DNA of 64,000 nt from Desulfosporosinus acidiphilus SJ4 (GTDB lineage: Bacteria > Bacillota > Desulfitobacteriia > Desulfitobacteriales > Desulfitobacteriaceae). How positions within the stretch are numbered: the stretch's first letter is position 1; every line of letters starts with the position of its first letter. Below, one piece after another: positions 57,405-64,000 of the stretch. The stretch lies in contig NC_018068.1 in the NCBI RefSeq assembly GCF_000255115.2, positions 496,001-560,000 on the forward strand, written 5' to 3'. The translations under genes were made by a program, and so were the position numbers. Below the pieces are notes generated by a model. The model saw only the letters and a program-made list of their open reading frames with translations. It did not search any database and was not told the origin of the DNA.

Positions 57405-58144
57405 TACGCTAACCCCTTTCTTGACGTTATTGGATCCGTTTGTGCAAAACTTTTTAACGACATAAAATCGGGATCGGATAAGATTAAAACCGTAGCAATA
57501 ATATATTTTCTCCCTCTCTCTAGCACTTTGCGTTTTATCCCGGTCAGGAGTTCTAACTCTTTGAGAGGCAAACATTTATTCTTAGTTAGGTATTGCAATA
57601 AATCGTCCCGATCACTAAGCTCTTGAGCAACTTTATAGAGAGTCGCTTTACTATCACGATGCTTAGGAGAGACTTTAACTAAATCTTCTAAGGTTATTCC
57701 ATATTCGGCTAGGGCCAACACATAACTTTTAACGGTTTCCACAAAATCATAGTTTTGTTCTGTTTCTTGATACATTTCCATGGATACTTCTGAATCGTAA
57801 TTCTTAAAGTCGTTACTGTCTGATTCTGAAGGAGAAAGCGAGAGGAGTTGATATTTTGACTCTTTGCGGAAGTGATCAATTAATCGTCGCGTCATAACTG
57901 TTTTAGAAAACCCATAAAACGAGGCACCTTCACCAGGCTCATATTTATCGATTGCTTCATTAAAGGCAACTAAGGCGATGCTCAGTTCATCGTCAACTCC
58001 CCAGGTAAGATAGCGCTTACATAGATTGGAGCTTATTTTCATAATAAATGGTTTATGATTTTTTATGAATTCTTCTCTAAGTAACTCATCTCCGCTTTTG
58101 GCTAGTTGTAAAGTCTTTTGAATTGATAATTCTTGCAATTTCAA
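57404..58144 (-). CDS. sigI: RNA polymerase sigma factor SigI
   Basis: 246 residues. Region 2 is recognisable (LTWGVDDELSIALVAFNEAIDKYEPGEGASFYGFSKTVMTRRLIDHFRK), and a helix-turn-helix-like C-terminal region (LPLKELELLTGIKRKVLERGRKYIIA) is typical of SigI. TTG-rich upstream region; ATG 58144 follows GGCGGAGGGG. Coupled to rsgI by a 1-base overlap. SigI governs heat/envelope stress in Bacillus and polysaccharide sensing in C. thermocellum; the cue here is unknown. Confidence 0.88.
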   Translation of the reverse strand: MKLQELSIQKTLQLAKSGDELLREEFIKNHKPFIMKISSNLCKRYLTWGVDDELSIALVAFNEAIDKYEPGEGASFYGFSKTVMTRRLIDHFRKESKYQLLSLSPSESDSNDFKNYDSEVSMEMYQETEQNYDFVETVKSYVLALAEYGITLEDLVKVSPKHRDSKATLYKVAQELSDRDDLLQYLTKNKCLPLKELELLTGIKRKVLERGRKYIIATVLILSDPDFMSLKSFAQTDPITSRKGLA

Positions 58145-58164
58145 CCCCTCCGCCTAGAAGAAAG

Positions 58165-58194
58165 TTCGTATAAAGATCAGAAATTTGAGGGGGT
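58165..58194 (-). promoter_or_regulatory. Candidate SigI-type promoter of sigI-rsgI
   Basis: On the minus strand ACCCCC (58194-58189) and CGAA (58168-58165), separated by 20 bases, match the -35/-10 boxes I know for SigI promoters (A)CCCCC and CGAA. It would make sigI autoregulated. The spacer is a little long, which keeps confidence moderate. Confidence 0.55.
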
Positions 58195-58231
58195 ACTTGA
58201 AGAAAATATTCCTAAAAGATGATTCATAGCT

Positions 58232-58260
58232 ACCCCCCGATAACCGAGTAAGCTGTCGAA
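58232..58260 (+). promoter_or_regulatory. Candidate SigI-type promoter of the Met-rich gene
   Basis: ACCCCC (58232-58237) and CGAA (58257-58260), spacer 19 bases, on the plus strand, 105 bases before the ATG of the Met-rich secreted protein. With the divergent copy before sigI it implies a shared sigma-I regulon. Confidence 0.55.
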
Positions 58261-58365
58261 TACTATGGTGTCAACAGGAGGTGAGAGTTCACACCAAAAT
58301 CAAAATTGGGTTCAGAAACATTTTGTTTCAAAATATATTTGATCTAGAAAGGATTGAACAGCATT

Positions 58366-58860
58366 ATGAAAAAGAGAATATTCGTCGCAACATTATCTAT
58401 GGCTTCAATCATTGGAGTGGCGGGGATTGTGAATGCAGCAACCATGGGGAGCCCTAGTAGCACGTCATCTCATCCTTCCAATGCGTCTTCTTATACGAAC
58501 CCTAATAATGTCACGGGTATGGGTCCAATGCCAAGAACAAATGCACAGTCTGATCAAACACAACAGGCTCAAACAACTCAGACTCCGTCTTCTCAGTCAT
58601 ATCAGGCTGCAAATCAGATAACTATGCCTCATATGAATGCCTCTGTGGCTAGCTCGGGGCAGAACATACCCATAAATAATCAAATGCAAACAATGCCGAT
58701 GAGTACCTCAATGAATGGACAAACGGGTAATCCACAAAGTATGCAAGGAATGGGTGGAACCCCCCGGTTCAATCCAATGAATTCTTCGAGCGTTGTACAG
58801 CCATCAAGCCTAAATTCTAGGGTTAACACAATGGGGGCAATGGGAAGAATGGGTCGGTAA
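58366..58860 (+). CDS. Secreted Met/Ser/Gln-rich low-complexity protein
   Basis: 164 residues of unknown family. Sec signal peptide (MKKRIFVATLSM..., cleavage near NAA 23-25), then a disordered chain rich in Ser, Asn, Gln, Pro and Met (MGPMPR, MQTMPMSTSMNG, MQGMGG, MGAMGRMGR). No cysteine, no aromatic core. ATG 58366 with AGAAAGGA about 12 bases upstream; a TTG at 58354 abuts that site. Divergent from sigI and behind a SigI-like promoter. Metal binding through Met is inference. Confidence 0.85.
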   Translation: MKKRIFVATLSMASIIGVAGIVNAATMGSPSSTSSHPSNASSYTNPNNVTGMGPMPRTNAQSDQTQQAQTTQTPSSQSYQAANQITMPHMNASVASSGQNIPINNQMQTMPMSTSMNGQTGNPQSMQGMGGTPRFNPMNSSSVVQPSSLNSRVNTMGAMGRMGR

Positions 58861-58914
58861 AATAGTTTTTCCAAAGAATGTTTCTAAAATTCATGGAAGT
58901 CATAACTCCTTCAA

Positions 58915-59018
58915 GGCTTATTTGAATTTGTTTTGATGCAATTCAAATAAGCCAATGTATACAGATAATAGTAAGGCCATAGAGAAAAAACTAACCTAGC
59001 AAGGTTAAACTCTATGGC
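58915..59018. terminator. Two terminator-like hairpins between convergent genes
   Basis: Hairpin 1: GGCTTATTTGAATT (58915-58928) perfectly complements 58940-58953. Hairpin 2: GCCATAGAG (58976-58984) complements CTCTATGGC (59010-59018) and encloses AACCT/AGGTT. They separate the plus-strand Met-rich gene from the minus-strand kinase remnant. Neither has a long U-tract. Confidence 0.6.
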
Positions 59019-59052
59019 TTACTTACTCTTATATAGTTATCCATGGTTACAA

Positions 59053-59741
59053 TTAATCAATCTTTCTAGGGAGTTGTAAAATAAACTCAGCTTCTTGTCC
59101 AACATTGCTTTTTACAGCAATTGTCCCATGGTGGAGGTCTGTAATTTGTTTTACTAAAGCAAGGCCAATTCCTGTTCCTCCGGTGCTGCGAGACGACGGC
59201 TTGTGAAGAAACTGAGGATAATCCCGAACACAAGTGCCAGACCTCCAGCGAATAGTAACGAGTACAAGACCGAGGACTGAAAGAGGATATCTTGTGGATT
59301 GAGGATCGGTCCAGGGTACTGAACGTTGGCAGTAGCTAAAATTCCTTGAGGCCCCGACACCGTTAACGTTTTTGTTTTCCAATTAGTGATTGAAGAGGAC
59401 ATACTCATACTCATCCCCATGCTCATGCCGCCTTGACCGTGCATCATGTCGCCCATCATGTTACTAAACGAAGCAATCTGTTTGCCGTTTGGATCGGTTA
59501 GAGTGACTGCTGTTCCAACCGGGAGAGACTGGCTAATTTCATCGAATGACACAGAATCCCAAGTTCCCTTGCTTTGATAGAGGGCGCTTAGACGAGTGGG
59601 TAATTGTTCAATAGCTGTTTCACTCGTTTTGGCTAAATAATTGCTGAACTGTTGGTGGAAGACGAGATTAACGGCTAGTATGCAGAAAGTTAAGGTAATC
59701 AGTGTAATAATAAGTGTGGATAGAAATAACTTTTTACGCAT
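59053..59741 (-). pseudogene. Sensor histidine kinase, internally deleted and frameshifted
   Basis: The N-terminal half is a normal sensor: TM1 (about 7-28), extracytoplasmic domain with nine Met in NMMGDMMHGQGGMSMGM and MSM, and TM2 (about 160-182). After SRRLAAP it changes frame to RSTGGTGIGLALVKQITD, the G2 box and end of the ATPase domain. HAMP, the phospho-acceptor His domain and the N and G1 boxes are absent, roughly 650-700 bases by comparison with family length. The junction (59184-59194) is CGCAGCACCGG, which fits both sides, suggesting deletion by microhomology. ATG is 1 base after the regulator gene. Confidence 0.8.
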
Positions 59742-59742
59742 C

Positions 59743-60435
59743 TTATCCTCCAGCGCTTGGATTGAATTTATAGCCTATGCCGTAAACCGTCATGACGATT
59801 TGTGGATCGCTTGGTTTGGCCTCAATTTTCTGGCGGATTTTTTTAATATGAGCATCAATGACACGGTCATCACCCTCAAAGTCATGTCCTTGGACGATTT
59901 CCACCAGTTGGCCGCGAGAGTACACTCGTCCCGGGTGCTTGGCGAGAGCGCCTAAGATTTTAAATTCAGTGGGTGTTAATAAGACATCTTGATCATGAAG
60001 TCGAATTTCATGCTGAATGTTATCAATGGTAAGGCCATTGTCATACGTGATTACGTCTGCCAAGGGTGATGTTTCGGTGTTCGCGCGGCGAAGGACTGCC
60101 CGAACCCGGGCAACAACTTCACGAGGACTAAAAGGTTTTGTAATGTAATCATCGGCACCAATCCTGAGTCCCTGGATGCGGTCTTCCTCTTCGACTCTGG
60201 CCGTGAGCATAATAATCGGAACGGAGGATAGTTTCCGGATTTCACGACATATTTCTGTCCCAGACATTCCGGGAAGCATCAAATCGAGGATAATAAGGTC
60301 ATAGGAATTTTCCTTAAACATGGTTAGAGCGATTATGCCATTTATAGCCGTGCTGACTTGAAATCCTTCCTGTTGAAGGTAGGCTTTAAGCACTGACGTA
60401 ATTTTCTTCTCATCATCAACGATTAAAATTCTCAT
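59743..60435 (-). CDS. OmpR/PhoB-family response regulator
   Basis: 230 residues: receiver domain with acidic pocket VDDE (near 6-9), phospho-acceptor Asp in LIILDLMLPGMSG (near 52) and Lys in DDYITKPFSPREV; C-terminal winged helix with LTPTEFKILGALAKHPGRVYSRGQLVE. ATG 60435 is chosen (MRILIVDDEKK); AAGGAG lies 12 bases upstream. Its cognate kinase directly downstream is broken, so the regulator is either an orphan or served by another kinase. Confidence 0.92.
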   Translation of the reverse strand: MRILIVDDEKKITSVLKAYLQQEGFQVSTAINGIIALTMFKENSYDLIILDLMLPGMSGTEICREIRKLSSVPIIMLTARVEEEDRIQGLRIGADDYITKPFSPREVVARVRAVLRRANTETSPLADVITYDNGLTIDNIQHEIRLHDQDVLLTPTEFKILGALAKHPGRVYSRGQLVEIVQGHDFEGDDRVIDAHIKKIRQKIEAKPSDPQIVMTVYGIGYKFNPSAGG

Positions 60436-60527
60436 TAAAGCATAAACTCCTTCGGCACAAATCAAAATTTAGTACAAGGTAATTATAACAAAGAAATGAA
60501 ACGTAATTCTGCCATTGTGAAGTTATA

Positions 60528-61139
60528 TTACCCTTTAACTTGGCTGATCATGGTTTTAAGTTGTTCGGAGTAAGGGCTATTAGGATCTTGGTTTAAGACG
60601 GTTTGCCACATGCGAATGGCTGACGAATTGTCCTTCTTAATTTGATACAGATAAATACCGTAATTAAACAAAGCAGGAGAAAAGTTTGGGTTGATGGTCA
60701 AGACCTTTTGGTAACTTTTTTCCGCTAAGTCCTGCTGCCCGCTATAGAAAGCAGCCGTCGCCATATCGGTCATGACATTGATATCTTGTTTGCTCTTAAG
60801 AACGTTTTGATAATTCTTGACTGCCAGAGTAAATTCATCTTTTGCTTCATTTGGGGCATTTTTCTGGTCTGCGGTTCCCAAATCATAGTAGGAATTTCCT
60901 AAATCCTCCTGCAGCCCAATATCATTAGGGCTTGCTTTTAATTGTTGGATTAAAGTATTGACTCGGTTCTTGGTATTGAGATAGACACTATTGTTAGACG
61001 TTGAAGACGATGAAATCGAGGAACTGCCAGCGTTATTCGAATTATAAAAGTATCCAAAAGCTCCTGCTCCAATTAAACAAACGGCAAGTAATATAAAAAT
61101 AACAATGGTTTTGAATTTTTGATTTACGTTTCCCTGCAT
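60528..61139 (-). CDS. Membrane-anchored TPR protein
   Basis: 203 residues. Short cytosolic start, one TM helix (about 10-30), Ser/Asn-rich linker (35-52), then three or so tetratricopeptide repeats (ASPNDIGLQEDLGNSYYDLG near 70; INPNFSPALFNYGIYLYQIK near 150; QDPNSPYSEQLKTM at the end). TPR domains of this topology act in cytochrome maturation or membrane assembly. Upstream of the response regulator by 92 bases. Likely an assembly helper for the FixG/FixH-like pair; inference. Confidence 0.8.
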   Translation of the reverse strand: MQGNVNQKFKTIVIFILLAVCLIGAGAFGYFYNSNNAGSSSISSSSTSNNSVYLNTKNRVNTLIQQLKASPNDIGLQEDLGNSYYDLGTADQKNAPNEAKDEFTLAVKNYQNVLKSKQDINVMTDMATAAFYSGQQDLAEKSYQKVLTINPNFSPALFNYGIYLYQIKKDNSSAIRMWQTVLNQDPNSPYSEQLKTMISQVKG

Positions 61140-61205
61140 GCTGCATTCTCCTTCCTAAATTCTTGAAGGTACCCTATATTTTTTTTGGGATTCGTTAAGT
61201 TATAT

Positions 61206-61281
61206 TTGACCTCGTGCGACAAGAAGTTTCCCACCTCTAAGCGTTAGCGTAGGTGGTGGGAGTATGTCACTTTGTTCAAGT
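61206..61281. mobile_element. Palindromic remnant resembling an IS200/IS605 right end
   Basis: GACA (61218-61221)/TGTC (61265-61268) encloses CCCACCT/AGGTGG-T-GGG around CTAAGCGTTAGCGT. It is flanked on the left by TTTGAC and on the right by TTCAAG, which recall target and end tetranucleotides of IS200/IS605 elements. About 75 bases without a gene: a possible PATE-type non-autonomous element between two genes of the minus-strand cluster. Confidence 0.4.
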
Positions 61282-61307
61282 TAATTAATCATACGTATAA
61301 AAGGGTA

Positions 61308-61353
61308 ACGAATGGATGAGCGCACTCGCTCGAGTGCGCCCTAATCCATTCGT
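61308..61353 (-). terminator. Large hairpin downstream of the FixG-like gene
   Basis: ACGAATGGAT (61308-61317) and ATCCATTCGT (61344-61353) are perfect complements, and inside them GCGCACTCG (61320-61328) complements CGAGTGCGC (61331-61339). 19 pairs in total, 13 bases past the stop on the minus strand, followed there by ACCCTTTTATA. Likely a terminator, which would separate fixHG-like genes from the TPR-regulator unit. Confidence 0.75.
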
Positions 61354-61365
61354 TGAGATTATAAG

Positions 61366-62742
61366 TTACATCCGCATTGCCATCCTTACAGTAAAGGTTA
61401 AGAAGTTTAATACACCGAAGAGCAAGATGACAACAAGATAAGGCATTGAGACGGACAAAGCTTTGCCTAAGCCGTAATTCTTTTTAGCGATTCGATAGGC
61501 AGTGTACATGGAGCCAAGCGTTCCGGCAATGACTAAGAAATACTGCATAACTTGGATGATCGGGTCCGGAACGAATGAGGTTGAACCTTCAAGATGCACC
61601 CCAAAGAGTCCCATGAATGTATAATAGGTGGCTTTCCCTTCTGCCAGAAGGTGGAATAAATTATGGGCCATATGAGAGGCAAGGTCGAGAGGAATGACGG
61701 CGTAACCGAAGCGGGCGAAGGCATTACGCAGCGTTTCACCCGTGAAACGTTTGGAAAGAGCTGTTGCTGAGAAAAGAAGTAACACAGGAGTGGCCATGGC
61801 CAAAATAAAGAGCAGTGTGAAGGCAACATCTTGATTAGCGATCCCTAAGGTCTTTTCTACCCACTTGAGGAAAGCGGGGTAAAAGTCTAACATGGTGACA
61901 TTTTGGACGAAAACAATTCCCACGATAACAATGGCTAAGAAGGATTCTTCGAAACGAGCGCGAGTCATCGACCAAAATTCACTGGTTGGTTTACGGGGGG
62001 TTAAGCGAATTGAATCGTGGGGGCAATTTTTGATGCAGCTTCCGCAAAGATTGCAATTGGCGTTGTTTTCCATAGCCATCGGAAATTCAAACATCGGACA
62101 CCCCGGTGCGTTAGCCCCACCTTTGTAACAATCGCGCGTTTTACAGGTTTTACAAACATTCTTATCAGCGCGCAGTTCTAACATACCAGCCCGGGAATAG
62201 TTGCCGGACAAACTACCGAGAAAACAGAGGTAACGGCACCAAGTACGGCGTTCAAAAAGCAAGGCACTTACCATAACTCCGCCTAGTATGAGCAATAAGA
62301 GAGTTCCGGACCCTCGCGGGGATTCCACAATCCCCCAAATGTGATCGGACCAGGTGATTAAAATAAAAGTGATATCAATTATCCAAAGACCATTTTTCTT
62401 AATGAAATTGGGAACTTTAAGGTTAGCTCCAAATAACTTCTGTGTTAAATCACTCACCCAGGCAAACGGGCAAATCCCGCACCAGAAGCGTCCCAGGAGG
62501 AAAAAGAAAAAAGGGATTAACGGCCACCAAAGAACCCAGGTTGCAGCAGAACCAAAGTTATTGTCTACGGCAGTAGGTCCTGCAAGGGTCTCAAACATAA
62601 TCACTGCAAAAACGATCACCGTAATCCATTGGAAAATTCGTGGGTAAAAATAGCTCGTTAGAAACCGTTTAAGCCAGCGAACGTTAAGAAGATTCGTCGG
62701 TTGTTTAGTCGGTTGCTTGTTGATGGAATTTGTTGAAGACAT
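61366..62742 (-). CDS. FixG/CcoG/NapH-like membrane polyferredoxin
   Basis: 458 residues. Multiple TM helices; membrane-proximal Cys motifs FWCGICPF and WCRYLC (NapH/CcoG hallmark), an extra Cys set CKTCKTRDC and CP, a classical ferredoxin motif CNLCGSCIKNCP near residue 227, then a long C-terminal membrane half with a His-rich helix DLASHMAHNLFHLL. NapH proteins are shorter, about 290. CcoG is known as a cupric reductase for oxidase assembly; nos-type polyferredoxins are an alternative. Starts 18 bases after the FixH-like gene, so an operon. Confidence 0.82.
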   Translation of the reverse strand: MSSTNSINKQPTKQPTNLLNVRWLKRFLTSYFYPRIFQWITVIVFAVIMFETLAGPTAVDNNFGSAATWVLWWPLIPFFFFLLGRFWCGICPFAWVSDLTQKLFGANLKVPNFIKKNGLWIIDITFILITWSDHIWGIVESPRGSGTLLLLILGGVMVSALLFERRTWCRYLCFLGSLSGNYSRAGMLELRADKNVCKTCKTRDCYKGGANAPGCPMFEFPMAMENNANCNLCGSCIKNCPHDSIRLTPRKPTSEFWSMTRARFEESFLAIVIVGIVFVQNVTMLDFYPAFLKWVEKTLGIANQDVAFTLLFILAMATPVLLLFSATALSKRFTGETLRNAFARFGYAVIPLDLASHMAHNLFHLLAEGKATYYTFMGLFGVHLEGSTSFVPDPIIQVMQYFLVIAGTLGSMYTAYRIAKKNYGLGKALSVSMPYLVVILLFGVLNFLTFTVRMAMRM

Positions 62743-62760
62743 ATCCAGGCCTCTACTTTC

Positions 62761-63351
62761 TTACTTTTTCCTTCCTTTTAAGGCAGCAGCGATAATTCCA
62801 GCAATGACGACAACACCGGCGACACTGCCAATAAGCACATAATCAGGTCCTGATTTTCCGACCGTTATTGGAAAATTGACCGTACTTTGGCCTAGGGACG
62901 AAGAAATAGTAATTGCTTGGTTCCATTGGCCAGGTTGGTTGAAGTTCATGTTTTGCATCATATAGGAACCTGGCTCCATGGACATTGACCCCATGGAAGA
63001 TTGTTCTTGCATGACCATTCCGCTTTGGCTATCCATGCTTGATGACATATTCATACCCGCCATGTTTCCACCATCATTGGAGTTAGAGCCCATCATGGTG
63101 GGATTGCTCATCGTAACTTTTGCTCCGGTTACGGGTTGGCCTGTTGCCTTATTCTTAACGATGATGGTCATGGTTCCGGATTGGTTAGCCATGGGTGTTT
63201 CCGGGTTCATTTGCATAATGACATGATAAGGGCCGGCGTCTTGCTCAAGCTGAGATGCCGCGAAGGCATTGGTTGCAAACATAAAAGTCAAGAGTAAAAA
63301 GGATGATAAGGTAAGAAGGATTTTCGAAATAGGTTTTCTTGGATAACTCAT
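62761..63351 (-). CDS. FixH/YtkA-like membrane protein with methionine-rich insert
   Basis: 196 residues. Signal peptide (1-31, NAFA), an Ig-like YtkA/FixH beta domain (YHVIMQMNPETPMANQSGTM and KNKATGQPVTGAKVTM), a 55-residue insert with about 15 Met (NMAGMNM, MVMQEQ, MGSMSM, MMQNMNF), then a C-terminal TM helix (about 170-192) with a KGRKK stop-transfer tail. First gene of the FixH-FixG-like pair. The Met cluster strongly suggests soft-metal (Cu+ or Ag+) binding at the outer face; inference. Confidence 0.8.
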   Translation of the reverse strand: MSYPRKPISKILLTLSSFLLLTFMFATNAFAASQLEQDAGPYHVIMQMNPETPMANQSGTMTIIVKNKATGQPVTGAKVTMSNPTMMGSNSNDGGNMAGMNMSSSMDSQSGMVMQEQSSMGSMSMEPGSYMMQNMNFNQPGQWNQAITISSSLGQSTVNFPITVGKSGPDYVLIGSVAGVVVIAGIIAAALKGRKK

Positions 63352-63617
63352 AAAACACGCTCCTCTAATTTATTGAGACGGCAATTATCAATGCAAAAGT
63401 CATGCCAAGTTGCGCTTAATATCAAATTATGATGTAATAGCACTATGATTATGGAGTTTTGTCGACTTGTATTGGCATTTTCGAGTATTCTATTCATACT
63501 AACTTGTAAAATATAGATCAATTAAAAGAAGAAAGTACAAAAAAGTGTGGGAGAAGACACAGTTTACTGCGCCTTTTCCCACAACAATCCTAAGTGCAGG
63601 TCTAAGGGGATGAAATA
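63352..63617. other. Divergent region upstream of the NtrC-like regulator
   Basis: 266 bases without a gene. A hairpin TGTGGGAGAAG (63546-63556) pairs with CTTTTCCCACA (63573-63583, one G-U) in the leader of the regulator. No clear promoter could be assigned. Confidence 0.4.
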
Positions 63618-64000
63618 GTGCGACGGATATTAGTTGCCGATGATGAAGTAAATATGCGCTGGGTTTTAGAGCGAGCCTTAACAAAAGCAGGATATGATGT
63701 TGAAACTGTAGCAGATGGGCAATTAGCCATAGAACGGGCACTGTCGGAACGCCCGGATCTTGTTCTTGTTGATTTAAAGATGCCCAAGGCTGATGGGTTA
63801 AGTGTGCTGCGTACATTGAAAGAACATTATCCAGATTTATTATTTGTCATGATGACAGCGCACGGCAGTACGGAAATAGCGGTGGAGGCGATGAAGGCAG
63901 GGGCTCATGACTATCTAATGAAACCGTTTGAGATTGATGAACTACTCATCACTGTTGAGAAGGCCTTAGAAGTAGAAAGTCTGCGTGAGCAGGTGGACTA
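63618..64000 (+). CDS. NtrC-family response regulator (3' truncated by window edge)
   Basis: The visible 127 residues are a complete receiver domain: acidic pocket ADDE (6-9), phospho-acceptor in VLVDLKMPKADG, T in MMTAHGS and Lys in YLMKPFEIDEL, with the linker helix KALEVESLREQVD that precedes the sigma-54 AAA+ domain in AtoC/NtrC regulators. GTG 63618 follows AGGGG. The AAA+ and helix-turn-helix domains lie outside the window; the family call rests on the linker and motif order. Confidence 0.75.
   Translation, partial: MRRILVADDEVNMRWVLERALTKAGYDVETVADGQLAIERALSERPDLVLVDLKMPKADGLSVLRTLKEHYPDLLFVMMTAHGSTEIAVEAMKAGAHDYLMKPFEIDELLITVEKALEVESLREQVD

Noticed and set aside
57404-57575. Upstream-extended start for rsgI
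   Set aside because: The extra 57 residues overlap sigI in another frame; ATG 57404 has AAAGGGG and TAATG coupling.

Overview
The window looks like a chromosomal segment of a moderate-G+C, spore-forming, anaerobic Firmicute of the Desulfosporosinus/Desulfitobacterium type (Clostridia, Peptococcaceae-like). This placement is inference. It rests on the Gram-positive gene order of the ribosomal superoperon, Shine-Dalgarno sequences before nearly every gene, zinc-ribbon forms of S4, S14, L24 and L36, a cysteine-bearing EF-Tu, a CwlD-type spore cortex amidase, a SigI/RsgI pair and a membrane-bound periplasmic [NiFe] hydrogenase.

Layout. (1) 0-23.5 kb, + strand: the str-S10-spc-alpha translation block: rpsG (partial)-fusA-tuf, then rpsJ-rplCDWB-rpsS-rplV-rpsC-rplP-rpmC-rpsQ-rplNXE-rpsNH-rplFR-rpsE-rpmD-rplO-secY-adk-map-infA-rpmJ-rpsMKD-rpoA-rplQ. 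It is followed by an ECF transporter module (fused A1A2 ATPase, EcfT), truA and rplM-rpsI. Several intergenic gaps are structured leaders, the clearest being twin hairpins with identical loops before rplM. (2) 23.7-26.5 kb: a small unknown gene, cwlD and an M20 amidohydrolase. (3) 26.7-41.8 kb: an almost complete arginine/carbamoyl-phosphate pathway, argCJBD-carAB and argF, argG, argH. Tandem ARG boxes cover the argC and argF promoters. A zinc-ribbon membrane protein and a patch of dispersed palindromic repeats lie between carB and argF. (4) 41.8-45.1 kb: a cluster of DnaA boxes, then pncB-nadE and a HAD 5'-nucleotidase. (5) 45.2-50.2 kb, - strand: murC and a hydrogenase operon (small subunit, large subunit, cytochrome b). 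(6) 50.5-53.3 kb: tRNA-Thr(CGU) and a cyclic-di-GMP pair (HD-GYP, GGDEF), followed by two gene remnants.

(7) 53.8-63.4 kb is an accessory island and the most novel part. At least five proteins carry methionine-rich extracytoplasmic segments: two small secreted proteins, the tail of an RsgI-type anti-sigma factor, the sensor loop of a (now broken) histidine kinase, and a FixH/YtkA-like membrane-anchored protein beside a FixG/NapH-like polyferredoxin. SigI-like promoter boxes face both ways between sigI and one Met-rich gene. I infer an envelope metal (copper or silver) sensing and handling system, coupled to sigma-I and a two-component system and partly damaged by an IS1182-family insertion nearby and by an internal deletion in the kinase. 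The window ends in an NtrC-type response regulator.
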